64,000 nucleotides of DNA from Thiosulfatimonas sediminis (GTDB lineage Bacteria; Pseudomonadota; Gammaproteobacteria; Thiomicrospirales; Thiomicrospiraceae), in contig NZ_AP021889.1 in the NCBI RefSeq assembly GCF_011398355.1, positions 1,798,001-1,862,000 of the forward strand. The letters are read 5' to 3'. Both the position numbers and the translations under genes were made by a program. The notes beneath the pieces are model-generated. The model worked only from the letters and a program-made list of their open reading frames with translations, was not told the DNA's origin and did not search any database. Positions 44,035 through 52,469 of this stretch are shown here, one piece after another (positions within the stretch are counted from its first letter, which is position 1; the number at the start of each line of letters is the position of its first letter).

Positions 44035-45023
44035 AGCATGACCTCCTTACCATCTTTACGCACAACGACTTTTTCTTTCACAAGATCAACTTTTACAACA
44101 CGCATATCACCTAGCATATCGCCTTCATAATAACGATCGGTTGACCCCTTATAATCAATTTCAACGCCTGCTTTGTATTGCCAGACAAAAAAGCCTTTTA
44201 CTCGTGGAATCTCTGCTTTTTTAACTGCCGCTGCGCGAACGGCTGCTTGACGACGATCATTACGCTCTAACTTATCAACATCCTTTGTTAACGCCGCGAT
44301 TTGCGCCTTAAGCTCAGCAATCTCTTGCTCTTGCTTTTGATCTTCGATGAATTGATTCTCTAGGCTTTTAGTTAAATCATCAATCTTGGAATAAATTTCG
44401 GAAATCTGACCCGTGTAACCTTCGACACGCTTTTTAACCCCATCCAAATCAGCAATAAAGTTATCAAGTGAAAATTCCGGCAACTTGACTTCATACCCTC
44501 CAATGGTGACGGTTTTTTGCTCAACGCCTTCTAATACACGTTCACCCTCAATCTCTGCTGTAGCACCATTTGCAATTTCTTCACGAATCTTTTCACCGTT
44601 ATTGGTTAGTTCCGCTAGCTGTAATGGCTTGTGCTCCGGCATTCCAAGTTCCGGCGGCTCTTTCTCAGATTGTTCAATCAACTCAGAAATCGGCTTAGGT
44701 TCATCCCCATCGGTTGATTGATTTTCCTCATAGATTAAATACCCAACAAAAGCACCGCCTACAAAAACTAATGCAACCGTTGTTTTAACCGCAGCTTTAA
44801 ACAAACGAACAAACAAACCTGGTTTTTTTTCAGGCTTATCAGAAACAGCATCATCATTTATCAAAGGCGGCAATTCACGCTCAGAAGAAGGCTTATCAGG
44901 TTCATCAAGTGACCCTTGAATACGCTCTCTAAGTTCATCCGCCATCCCAACATTCTCAGAACTAACCTCATCTGAAACTGCTTTTTCATCTTCTAACACT
45001 TCTTCTTTTCTTTCACTCGACAT
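44031..45023 (-). CDS. Membrane-anchored coiled-coil protein of the pilus/T4SS block
   Basis: A 330-residue protein: acidic N-terminal region, one helix (TVALVFVGGAFVGYLIYE, about 75-95), coiled coil (about 185-265) and a conserved end (GSTDRYYEGDMLGDMRVVKV). The C-terminal part is like PilP/GspC-type periplasmic domains, but the match is by layout only. It sits between the TIGR03756 and PFL_4693 genes. Confidence 0.6.
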   Translation of the reverse strand: MSSERKEEVLEDEKAVSDEVSSENVGMADELRERIQGSLDEPDKPSSERELPPLINDDAVSDKPEKKPGLFVRLFKAAVKTTVALVFVGGAFVGYLIYEENQSTDGDEPKPISELIEQSEKEPPELGMPEHKPLQLAELTNNGEKIREEIANGATAEIEGERVLEGVEQKTVTIGGYEVKLPEFSLDNFIADLDGVKKRVEGYTGQISEIYSKIDDLTKSLENQFIEDQKQEQEIAELKAQIAALTKDVDKLERNDRRQAAVRAAAVKKAEIPRVKGFFVWQYKAGVEIDYKGSTDRYYEGDMLGDMRVVKVDLVKEKVVVRKDGKEVML

Positions 45024-45046
45024 ACATATTCACCAAAACAATAAAC

Positions 45047-46198
45047 CTAGAACAAATCTTTTAAACATATTGGTGGAATACTGGCTTTTGCAATAACATT
45101 ACCACCACCTAAACAGCAACTATACGGACGCCAATAATTCCAACCATACTGCTCTTCGCCATCATCATTTCGACCATCAGACCAATTCGCATTGGTACTA
45201 CCAAAAGGTTTACACACGCTATCTTCTTTTGGACTAATCATTTGCCACTTATCTGTTTTTTCATTCGAGGCCGGAGTTGGCGCTTTACTGTGAATACGCC
45301 AACCATCACTACGCGTTGCAATATCAATTGCTCTTTGAGCAATAATGGCTGCGGCCTTAGCATCCTCTTGCTGTACGACAAACCCTATTCTTGGCCAAAC
45401 CTGACCCCATGTATTCGTTCCAATAATATTGGTGGATGTACGGGTGCCAATTTCGCGTTTTCCAAACCAGTGATACCCTTTCGCAATGGCCTGGAAACGC
45501 TCAATAAAACCGTATCGCCACTCCAATTGATCTACAAATGAATCGTAATGAGGTTTGAGCGGCGTTACATTCGACGGGCAAAAGCCTTTGAAGTATTCGT
45601 TACCTAAAGCGGCACCAAAAGCTTGACCAACCTCTGAATCAACAAAAAGACCACCACCCTCTTGTGAAGGTGGTGTATAACTCCACCTGTGATCACCATC
45701 ACCAGTTTCATCTTCAAATGACCAGCCGCCAGGAACATTTATATAAGTCCCATCTGTTTTTGGAATTTCTAAACTTCCTGTTTTTTGAAAATTCGTTGCA
45801 AATACCAGAAACGGATGGCCGATAACCGACGTGTTTTTGAAGCGTATTTGACTGCTTTCAAGCTTATTACCCTGCATCAAATTAGCCCCCTCACCGTCAT
45901 CAAGCATACTTAACAAATTACTTTGAATTGCACGGTATTCAGTAAAAGGCTGCTCATCGAGTTCGTCATAAACCGTAACAAGCAAATCGGGCAGGTTGTG
46001 CTTAACTTTAGGTGAAACCCAAGTCTTACAGCCACTAAACAAGCTACACTTCAAATGGAAGCAGGTGCCAGTAAAACAGTAATCCATGCACTCAAGGTTA
46101 AGTGCAGACTGGATTACATTAAGCATATTGAAGTCTTCAGATTTCGCAGCATGAAAAGGCACCAAGGAAATCAACATAGCAGCAACATATTTACGCAC
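45047..46198 (-). CDS. PFL_4710-family ICE protein (TraU-like)
   Basis: A 383-residue exported protein with many Cys. LNLECMDYCFTGTCFHLKCSLFSGC at residues about 34-58 and VWPRIGFVVQQEDAKAAAIIAQRAIDI are typical of TIGR03756 proteins, which are TraU-like. GTG start. Usually adjacent to PFL_4709/4711, but here relocated into the other operon. Confidence 0.85.
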   Translation of the reverse strand: MRKYVAAMLISLVPFHAAKSEDFNMLNVIQSALNLECMDYCFTGTCFHLKCSLFSGCKTWVSPKVKHNLPDLLVTVYDELDEQPFTEYRAIQSNLLSMLDDGEGANLMQGNKLESSQIRFKNTSVIGHPFLVFATNFQKTGSLEIPKTDGTYINVPGGWSFEDETGDGDHRWSYTPPSQEGGGLFVDSEVGQAFGAALGNEYFKGFCPSNVTPLKPHYDSFVDQLEWRYGFIERFQAIAKGYHWFGKREIGTRTSTNIIGTNTWGQVWPRIGFVVQQEDAKAAAIIAQRAIDIATRSDGWRIHSKAPTPASNEKTDKWQMISPKEDSVCKPFGSTNANWSDGRNDDGEEQYGWNYWRPYSCCLGGGNVIAKASIPPICLKDLF

Positions 46199-46202
46199 TT
46201 GA

Positions 46203-47048
46203 TTACTCCACTGATTTAAGCGTCACTTTCGTCTCTCGATATACGCGATCTACCACTTCAACTGGAAGCTCATAACCCTTAAAATTCATACCAGGTTGCT
46301 CGCCACGCTGATAGCCCAATTGACCCTGAACAGATAAAGTTCGATCAGTCATACCAAATTGTGCTTTCATTTTGGCAATACCCTCCTGAGCGCGAATTTG
46401 AGTCATTAATTTTTCCATCGCCTCAATCAAACTGCCTTGCACCGGCTGAACATCCGACAAATAGATGTCAACATTTACACCATTTACCGAATCAACAACA
46501 TACTCAAACGCACGCCACTCATCCGACTGTGCAACCCAATCAAACAAAACCTGTCGAAGTGTGCTGCCACTCTGAACAACCCATAATTCATTTTCACTTG
46601 ATTGCTTGACTGCCTTGCTGATCTGCTCATCAAAACCGACATACTGTGCTCTTGCTGCCTCATCAAGCTTATAGGTCACTGTTCTCAGAACAGGGTTGAT
46701 TGACAATTTCCACACATCCCCTGCTAAGACCTTTAGCGCATCCGCTAGACTCACAGTACCGATGTGCCGATGAACGTCCGGCAACACTTGCTTATAAAGA
46801 ATTTCAATATTTGGATCCACATCACCGACCGCCAAACGATAACCTGAAGGCTTTAATAAATACTCAATGGCTTCGTGAACGGTATAAACTTCTTTGGGAA
46901 ATTTGACTTCAACCTCAGTACCAAGAAGGTTTTGTTGCGCATACGTAGGTTTTGCTGATTCAGTTGTATATCGTCCAATTTGCGAATCCGCAGCAAAAAC
47001 AGACTGCGAAGCCGTAGCAATCGCGGCGGCAAGTAGCACTTTTTTCAT
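46203..47048 (-). CDS. pilL: PilL-like / TcpQ-domain protein
   Basis: A 281-residue exported protein: signal peptide MKKVLLAAAIATASQSVFA, then a PilL_N/PFGI-1 domain (VHEAIEYLLKPSGYRLAVG, residues about 55-75) and a TcpQ-like domain (LWVVQSGSTLRQVLFDWVAQSDEW). Related to type IVb pilus proteins of conjugative elements. First gene of the 47.0-39.7 kb operon, under palindrome copy 4. Confidence 0.82.
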   Translation of the reverse strand: MKKVLLAAAIATASQSVFAADSQIGRYTTESAKPTYAQQNLLGTEVEVKFPKEVYTVHEAIEYLLKPSGYRLAVGDVDPNIEILYKQVLPDVHRHIGTVSLADALKVLAGDVWKLSINPVLRTVTYKLDEAARAQYVGFDEQISKAVKQSSENELWVVQSGSTLRQVLFDWVAQSDEWRAFEYVVDSVNGVNVDIYLSDVQPVQGSLIEAMEKLMTQIRAQEGIAKMKAQFGMTDRTLSVQGQLGYQRGEQPGMNFKGYELPVEVVDRVYRETKVTLKSVE

Positions 47049-47116
47049 GATTTCCTCTATCCCTGCTTTTTTACACGCTTACATCATCGCAAAAACAAAA
47101 AAAAGACTACTCAAAA

Positions 47117-47141
47117 CCAAGTGCAAAAATCCTGCACTTGG
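47117..47141 (-). promoter_or_regulatory. Palindromic activator box (copy 4)
   Basis: CCAAGTGCA-N7-TGCACTTGG. Leftward GATGAT (47,088-47,083) starts 41 nt from its centre before the pilL-like gene. No -35. Confidence 0.78.
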
Positions 47142-47150
47142 TTTACAGAC

Positions 47151-47178
47151 ACAAAAAAAGCGGTCATTGACCGCTTTG
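47151..47178 (-). terminator. Terminator of the leader-7 operon
   Basis: AAAGCGGTCA/TGACCGCTTT on the reverse strand, followed by a T run; it ends the operon 47,192-53,288 before palindrome 4. Confidence 0.82.
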
Positions 47179-47191
47179 TAGAAAGTGAAAA

Positions 47192-47779
47192 TTACAAATC
47201 CTGATCCCAAGACTTCAGCATTGTTAGCTTCGCCCAAGTGTTTAAAACTTCACGCTGCGTTTCAAAGTCTTGAATCCACATGGTCAAATTTCGATCATCC
47301 TTAGCGTACAACCCCCAAAACTGTGCATTTTCAGTAGGAACTTCATAGATATAACCATCCTCATCAGCACAAGCACGAAAACTATAAAGACCACTATCCT
47401 TAAACACACCTTCAAAAGTAACGCCAAAATAACGATTCAAAGCCTGAATACATCGAATCAAAAAACGAGTAATTGACTCATGACCTACATAACGAATTTC
47501 TGCAATCTCTTTGAGACTGCCTTCACTATCCAAATCATATACTTTGATGAACTGATAACTAAAAGAAGCATTACCTTCAGACACACTTCTAAAAGGAAGT
47601 GCGACCAACTGATTAAATTCAGGAAAGGCATATTTTGATAACGCATCATTCGTAATTAACCCACGAATACCGTGCAAAGATCGATTAAAGTAAAAACCAT
47701 CATCCCGGTACAAATCTTTCTCGACACTTAAAGCTTCACGAACCTTAAAACGAAAATCAGCTAAAGAATCAAACTGCAT
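47192..47779 (-). CDS. Hypothetical 195-residue protein
   Basis: Start placed at MQFDSLADFRFKVREAL (47,779), which overlaps the previous stop by 11 nt. It is soluble, with RYVGHESITRFLIRCIQALNR and an aromatic C-terminus. Unrecognised. Coupled to the leader-7 gene. Confidence 0.65.
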   Translation of the reverse strand: MQFDSLADFRFKVREALSVEKDLYRDDGFYFNRSLHGIRGLITNDALSKYAFPEFNQLVALPFRSVSEGNASFSYQFIKVYDLDSEGSLKEIAEIRYVGHESITRFLIRCIQALNRYFGVTFEGVFKDSGLYSFRACADEDGYIYEVPTENAQFWGLYAKDDRNLTMWIQDFETQREVLNTWAKLTMLKSWDQDL

Positions 47780-48068
47780 GATCAAGCCCTCCGATAAACT
47801 CACAGACTTCAGAATAAGACTCAGATTCAAATAAGAAATGAACGGTCACGCCTTCTTCATCAGTTGAAAAAACGGAAAATCGCTCTTTCTCTGGATCCTC
47901 TCTATCATCCGGATTTTTGTGATCAACAAAAAGCTTAACTTTCAGCAATTCATTAACGGCAGATGCACACGTATCATTGCCATAAGAATCATCTTTAAAA
48001 CCATCTGGCAAAGGGTATTCCATACCCGATACACAATGACTGAAACTTGTCACATAACGACTAGACAT
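47769..48068 (-). CDS. Hypothetical 99-residue acidic protein controlled by leader RNA 7
   Basis: MSSRYVTSFSHCVSGMEYPLP, then DDREDPEKERFSVFSTDEEG. Acidic, no membrane segment, no family recognised. Confidence 0.65.
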   Translation of the reverse strand: MSSRYVTSFSHCVSGMEYPLPDGFKDDSYGNDTCASAVNELLKVKLFVDHKNPDDREDPEKERFSVFSTDEEGVTVHFLFESESYSEVCEFIGGLDHAV

Positions 48069-48290
48069 AACATATCTCCAAATAAGAGATACACCGCTGC
48101 CCTTCAGGGCATTGGTGTACCCCGAAGGTTAAAATTGAATCACTGCAAAATGCAGTTGTGGCCAAACGATCCGTGGCGGCCACTAAGGGCGCTTACCGAA
48201 GTAAGCAAGGGTTGCTGATCTAACGATCAAACAATTCTCTATACCGGCTCCCGGAACCGTCATACAGAATGGTTTGAAAAGGAGGGCAAC
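48069..48290 (-). promoter_or_regulatory. Structured leader RNA 7
   Basis: Reverse strand: long hairpin (CAAACCATTCT.../...AGAATTGTTTG), GATCGTTAGATC, CCCTTGC-hairpin-GCCCTTAG, stem GTGGCC/GGCCAC whose loop GGATC pairs to GATTC beyond hairpin CTGCA-TTT-TGCAG; E hairpin CCTTCGGG/CCCTGAAGG with loop GGTACACC opposite GGTGTATC; then TATCTC can instead pair with GAGATA covering GGAG. Confidence 0.82.
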
Positions 48291-48329
48291 CGGTGAACCG
48301 GTCGCCACTTACTCAATTATCTCGCTTGC

Positions 48330-48398
48330 TTAGAAAGCAGCAGGCGAATACAATAAAAAAGCAAGGAAGATGAAAATTGCAGTAAGGGGCATTTTCAT
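48330..48398 (-). CDS. Micro-membrane peptide, 22 residues
   Basis: MKMPLTAIFIFLAFLLYSPAAF after a perfect GGAGG, 7 nt spacing. Essentially one helix. It may be a real small peptide or a translated leader; unrecognised. Confidence 0.5.
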   Translation of the reverse strand: MKMPLTAIFIFLAFLLYSPAAF

Positions 48399-48511
48399 AC
48401 TTACCTCCAAAATAGACGGCATCGAAAGGTGCCGTTTTCCTTTTCTGGCGATCGCCAGACCGGTTGAACGCCCCTACTCGCTCAAAACCATAATCAACCA
48501 AACATATCTTG

Positions 48512-49537
48512 CTAAAGACTTGCTTGTTCAGCCAAATCATCAGCGACTTTATCGATTGACTGAGACTGTGCTTCAACGACCATGCGATTTAATAAGCGAA
48601 CAGACTTCATTGCCTCCTGAGAAGCTTTGAAAATCGCCTTATAATCGTCTTTTAGAACTTTCACCCATGATTTGATGTATTTGACGTGCATATCGTCAAC
48701 TCCACCGCTCTCTAATCCAAGCTCCGCAGAAGCCATTGCTGCACCTAGCTGCGCAACAAGCTCTTCAAAAGCATATTGCGTTGAACCGAAAGCATCGAAC
48801 TTCACAATACCATCCCGGTTGCAACGAGAAGCCGCACCCGTCCAGTGAATCGTTTCATGCAAACGAGTCTGGTAATAAGCCAGCTCAGAATGAAACTTTT
48901 CCTTTTTGGGCAAAGTAATGGAATCGCTAAGCGGTGAATAAAAAGCACGGACACCACCATGAGACAATTCCACCGGATCTTTGGCATGAAGAGATAGAGC
49001 GGATAAATACTGCTCTGCCACTTCAATAGGCGAAAACTCTTCACCAACACCTAACGGCTCAACAACACTACCCTTTGGATCGTAATAATGTTCTTCAAGC
49101 CCCTCGATTTGCTCGACGTTAAAGTAGGGCGCATAACGATACGACCAAATAACATCTTCACCGTCCTCCATTGCTTGCTGAATTCGTTCTCTGTCAGGTG
49201 AAAACAGCTTGCCTTTGGAATCTTTAAGAAACGGTCTAAGCCAAAAAACCAAAGTTGACTTTGATCCTTTGATTACTTTTCCACCAAGCTCAGTAGCTTG
49301 CTTGAAGGTCAACCAACGGTTTGCTTCAAAACCTTGCTCTGCCATGCTCATTGAACACAATAATTGCGAAATTCCAATCAATCGCTGACCGGTTTTTGCA
49401 TTGGTCGCAATAGAACGCATTCGATCCCAAGGAACCGAAAAACTTCCATCAACAAGCCCTTTCTCCAAAGATTCAACGATTTGTTGAGTTACTTTTTTGA
49501 ATTGAGCGTCTTTATCTTTTACCTTTTTAAAAGCCAT
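48512..49537 (-). CDS. ardC: ArdC-like antirestriction / ssDNA-binding metalloprotease-fold protein
   Basis: A 341-residue protein with an N-terminal ArdC ssDNA-binding domain (FSVPWDRMRSIATNAKTGQRLIG and WLTFKQATELGGKVIKGSKSTLVFW, about 25-100) and a C-terminal zincin-like domain with HETIHWTGA (near residue 228). ArdC proteins protect incoming DNA from host restriction in plasmids. Controlled by leader RNA 8, consistent with early expression in a recipient. Confidence 0.9.
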   Translation of the reverse strand: MAFKKVKDKDAQFKKVTQQIVESLEKGLVDGSFSVPWDRMRSIATNAKTGQRLIGISQLLCSMSMAEQGFEANRWLTFKQATELGGKVIKGSKSTLVFWLRPFLKDSKGKLFSPDRERIQQAMEDGEDVIWSYRYAPYFNVEQIEGLEEHYYDPKGSVVEPLGVGEEFSPIEVAEQYLSALSLHAKDPVELSHGGVRAFYSPLSDSITLPKKEKFHSELAYYQTRLHETIHWTGAASRCNRDGIVKFDAFGSTQYAFEELVAQLGAAMASAELGLESGGVDDMHVKYIKSWVKVLKDDYKAIFKASQEAMKSVRLLNRMVVEAQSQSIDKVADDLAEQASL

Positions 49538-49755
49538 AATTGTATCTCCGAATACAAGAGATACACCGCTGCCCTCCGGGGCATTGGTGTACCCCGAAGG
49601 TTAAAAATGGATCACTGCAAAACGCAGTTGTGGCCAAACGATCCGTGGCGGCCACTAAGGGCGCTAAGCGAACTTAGCAAGGGTTGCTGATCAAACGATC
49701 AAACAATTCTCTATACCGGCTCATGGAACCGTCATACAGAATGGTTTGATAAGAA
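49538..49755 (-). promoter_or_regulatory. Structured leader RNA 8
   Basis: Same fold as leader 7 with changes: loop GGATC pairs perfectly with GATCC; E hairpin CCTTCGGGG/CCCCGGAGG keeps pairing despite two differences; the D hairpin is CTGCG-TTT-TGCAG. The platform strand TATCTC faces GAGATA before the ardC-like ATG. Confidence 0.82.
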
Positions 49756-49791
49756 AGAAGGGCAACCGGTAAACCGGTCGCCACTTACTTT

Positions 49792-50031
49792 TTATTTAAA
49801 GGATCGCATTCTCAAAAGAAAATATGTATCCCCCGAATCAAAAATAGCTTCCGCCTCACGCTGGGATAGAATTTTTGATGCAATCAAGAGTTCCAAATTT
49901 TGACCTCGACAGTCAAAAATATAATCGGAAGAACCCCGCTTGCTACCACCCCACCGAATTCCATCAATTTGGAATTTGTTAATACGAGTATTTATCGTTC
50001 TCGATGAAAGATCTGTCATTATGCGAACCAT
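49792..50031 (-). CDS. Hypothetical 79-residue protein
   Basis: MVRIMTDLSSRTINTRINKF, then GSSDYIFDCRGQNLELLIAS and REAEAIFDSGDTYFLL. Basic N-terminal half, possibly nucleic-acid binding. Its GGAGG lies across the previous stop, so it is coupled to the leader-9 gene. Unrecognised. Confidence 0.65.
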   Translation of the reverse strand: MVRIMTDLSSRTINTRINKFQIDGIRWGGSKRGSSDYIFDCRGQNLELLIASKILSQREAEAIFDSGDTYFLLRMRSFK

Positions 50032-50034
50032 AAC

Positions 50035-50718
50035 TCAACCCTCCACCTTAGATTGACAAAGACACTCACCAGACATAAACGCAATCCAAGCAGCTGCCTT
50101 TGGCAACGATTCAAACTGCGCGTGAAGCTTGCCATCCGCTTCAACACCGACACTCATTTCACCACCAAGATATTCAACAATTTTGAATTTTGGCAAGCTA
50201 AAGTTCGGATGTGAATAAGCCACTTCACCAGTAGCCACATCAACAATACGAACGACCTGAGAATCAAGCAAAGAGCCACCGCCATATTCACCATCTGGCA
50301 CAAGCAATGGTATCTTCATCAAACCGGTTGAACGACCAACTCGACCAATAACATCAAACTCTTCAAGCCATGCTCGACCTGAATCAGTGTCACCATAAAA
50401 CACACGAATAACGCGCTCATCTTTACGGCACTTTTCCAAGGCCTTTTTAACTTTAGTCTTGGTGTCTGGATCATACCAAGTTTGCTTAAAGCCACCTTTC
50501 GCACGAAGAACGTCCAGGGCGTTTTCATATTGAGCATACTGGCACAGTTTTCCAATTTCGGACTCTTTAGGGAGTTCCAAATTGAGTAAACTCGACATAG
50601 CTTTTAATTTCTTAAAAAGCACATCAAAGCCCAAGCATGAATAACCGCCACCGGCTGAAATAACAAAAAGACGTTGCGATTGGTTAAGGGTAATTGAATC
50701 ATCAATAGACGAAATCAT
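50035..50718 (-). CDS. Hypothetical 227-residue protein controlled by leader RNA 9
   Basis: Start placed at MISSIDDSITLNQSQRLFVI (50,718), directly after the leader platform; the frame is open through the leader but begins with leader-encoded residues. It contains FVISAGGGYSCLGFDVL (Gly-rich loop, about 18-34), VFYGDTDSGRAWLEEFDVIGRVGRS and a conserved C-terminal segment with CLCQSKVEG. The mix suggests a small regulatory or DNA-processing protein. Not recognised. Confidence 0.7.
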   Translation of the reverse strand: MISSIDDSITLNQSQRLFVISAGGGYSCLGFDVLFKKLKAMSSLLNLELPKESEIGKLCQYAQYENALDVLRAKGGFKQTWYDPDTKTKVKKALEKCRKDERVIRVFYGDTDSGRAWLEEFDVIGRVGRSTGLMKIPLLVPDGEYGGGSLLDSQVVRIVDVATGEVAYSHPNFSLPKFKIVEYLGGEMSVGVEADGKLHAQFESLPKAAAWIAFMSGECLCQSKVEG

Positions 50719-50935
50719 AGATAAATCTCCAAATAAGAGATACACCGCTGCCCTTCGGGGCATTGGTGTACCCCGAAGGTTAAAAATAGATCACTGCAAA
50801 TGCAGTTGTGGCCAAACGATCCGTGGCGGCCACTAAGGGCACTTACCGAAGTAAGCAAGGGTTGCTGATCAAACGATCAAACAATTCTCTATACCGGCTC
50901 CTGGAACCGTCATACAGAATGGTTTGATAAAACAA
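50719..50935 (-). promoter_or_regulatory. Structured leader RNA 9
   Basis: As leader 8 with loop GGATC opposite GATCT (a G-U pair replaces G-C), E hairpin CCTTCGGGG/CCCCGAAGG perfect, D hairpin CTGCA-TT-TGCAG. Platform GGTGTATCTC and GGAGAT before the ATG. Confidence 0.82.
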
Positions 50936-50961
50936 CCAGCGCTTTATGCGCTGGTCGAAAA

Positions 50962-51201
50962 TTAGCCATGCGTCACAACCCACCCCTGCGGATCGTAGCC
51001 AACAATTTCTAATGCCTCTGCTTCAAGCCAGGCTTGAAGCGAAACACCATCGTTAAGCCTTATTTCTCGCTGAAGAGGAATAACGCTGGATTCTTGCTGA
51101 TAACTAACTTCAACAAGATCACCATTAAATACGGCTTCAACAAGATAACCAAACAACTCAAACATCACGACAAAACCGCGATCAACAGCTTGAACAAACA
51201 T
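50962..51201 (-). CDS. Hypothetical 79-residue protein controlled by leader 10
   Basis: MFVQAVDRGFVVMFELFGYL, with QQESSVIPLQREIRLNDGVSL and GYDPQGWVVTHG at the end. Small, mixed alpha/beta. Unrecognised. Confidence 0.65.
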   Translation of the reverse strand: MFVQAVDRGFVVMFELFGYLVEAVFNGDLVEVSYQQESSVIPLQREIRLNDGVSLQAWLEAEALEIVGYDPQGWVVTHG

Positions 51202-51283
51202 AAATATCTCCTAATAAAAAATTAGGGATATTTCCACCCACAAGGGATAGAAAAATCCCTCGTGGGTAATAAAGATAAAATGG
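51202..51283 (-). promoter_or_regulatory. Leader 10: short translational platform
   Basis: Reverse strand: CCCACGAGGGAT/ATCCCTTGTGGG hairpin, then GGAAATATCC facing GGAGATATTT. No CCYUUG core or pseudoknot. The platform covariation (AAATATC/GATATTT) is unique to this copy. Confidence 0.65.
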
Positions 51284-51394
51284 TTATAAATCGAAAATAG
51301 CGATCCAAACCAAAGAAAAAACACCGATTAAACCTAGCGTAGCCGCACTGCGAACAACCCAACTAATAATCAATTCAAAAAATAAGCCGGTCAT
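51284..51394 (-). CDS. Micro-membrane protein, 36 residues
   Basis: MTGLFFELIISWVVRSAATL, then GLIGVFSLVWIAIFDL: two short hydrophobic segments. AGGTGAG precedes the ATG. It overlaps no other gene and lies between two leader-controlled genes. Confidence 0.6.
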   Translation of the reverse strand: MTGLFFELIISWVVRSAATLGLIGVFSLVWIAIFDL

Positions 51395-51405
51395 AAACCA
51401 CTCAC

Positions 51406-51870
51406 CTAAGCAGAAATTAATCTTGCGCCAATGGATTTTTTCACCTCAGCAACCGTTTTAGGCTCCCAGTGAAAATCCAACTCAATAATCGGATGCTCAC
51501 GCAACTCCGAAATCGGAATATACCCAAATTCAGAATTTTGCGGATCACCAAGGTTAGAAAAACCGAATGCCTGACATTGATCCTTAGCAATAGTTAATTG
51601 TTCTTCGCCAGGGTTTTCAACATCCTTTTCAGTAATATACCAGTCACACCCACCTCCAAAATAATGAAGGTAAATGATCGCTTGATCACCTAAGCCATCT
51701 TGACCATAAATCCCAGGCATAGAATCAACAATATCATTCAATTCACGCACCTTATCTTTGAAAAATTGACCTTCATCACGACCAATCACTTCCAGTAAAA
51801 AAGAAGCCTGGCCTTTAGGCAAGAAAGAACAAAAAAGGTTAGAATTTGTAAAAAAATCAGTAAAAGACAT
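51406..51870 (-). CDS. DUF2958 family protein controlled by leader 11
   Basis: A 154-residue protein: residues 35-130 contain HYFGGGCDWYITEKDVENPG, then FGFSNLGDPQNSEFGYIPISEL and IIELDFHWEPKTVAEV, the usual DUF2958 order. DUF2958 genes are common in ICE and plasmid establishment blocks; function unknown. Confidence 0.85.
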   Translation of the reverse strand: MSFTDFFTNSNLFCSFLPKGQASFLLEVIGRDEGQFFKDKVRELNDIVDSMPGIYGQDGLGDQAIIYLHYFGGGCDWYITEKDVENPGEEQLTIAKDQCQAFGFSNLGDPQNSEFGYIPISELREHPIIELDFHWEPKTVAEVKKSIGARLISA

Positions 51871-52145
51871 GGAACATCTCCTTAAAACAAAAAAGGGATA
51901 TTCCTAACCCTGCGGGAGGAATATCCCGCAGGGAAAAATAAAAACTGTTACAACTTAGTTAACTCAGCCGGGGCATTGGTGTACCCCGAAGGTTAAAATT
52001 GGATCACTGCAAATGCAGTTGTGGCCAAACGATCCGTGGCGGCCACTAAGGGCGCTTACCGAAGTAAGCAAGGGTTGCTGATCAAACGATCAAACAATTC
52101 TCTATACCGGCTCATGGAACCGTCATAAAGAATGGTTTGAAACAA
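51871..52145 (-). promoter_or_regulatory. Structured leader RNA 11 (composite)
   Basis: The upstream half is a full core with CCCTTGC-hairpin-GCCCTTAG, stem GTGGCC/GGCCAC, loop GGATC with GATCC. Its first E hairpin is broken after CGGGG/CCCCG, and a second, unrelated E hairpin CCCTGCGGGA/TCCCGCAGGG with loop TATTCC and strand GGAATATCC opposite GGAGATGTTCC follows. The copy therefore looks like a core joined to a new platform. Confidence 0.8.
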
Positions 52146-52469
52146 GATGAGTGAAAGCAAGCTGCTTTTTTCATAACGAAAAACGTCACGAAAAAAGCAG
52201 CTCATACAGTAATAAGCCTAATCCCAAAATTTCTAGCTCACTATCGAATAGACAACATGGCACTTCACAGCACTAAGGGGCGCTGTCTGCAACCGGCGAC
52301 GCGCAAACCGGTGCTGATAGATGCCGATAAACCCGATAAACAGGCTCATAAGCATCGACCAGCACCGGAAAAAAGTATGAAATGATGTTATGGGATGCCA
52401 GCTTGGTGAAAGGGCAAGCTGGCGACAGAGAAGGATTCCGACCTTCTGAAAAACCAAGAGAAAACATTT
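52146..52469. other. Gene-poor stretch after the orphan core
   Basis: Contains a strong leftward hairpin GCCAGCTTG/CAAGCTGGC (52,401-52,428) and only a weak possible 40-residue leftward frame (starts ATGCTTATGAGCCTG, 52,349). I see no convincing gene. Confidence 0.5.

Noticed and set aside
52233-52467. Leftward frames of 64-74 codons after the orphan core
   Set aside because: No ribosome site and mixed composition; at most a 40-codon frame could be real.
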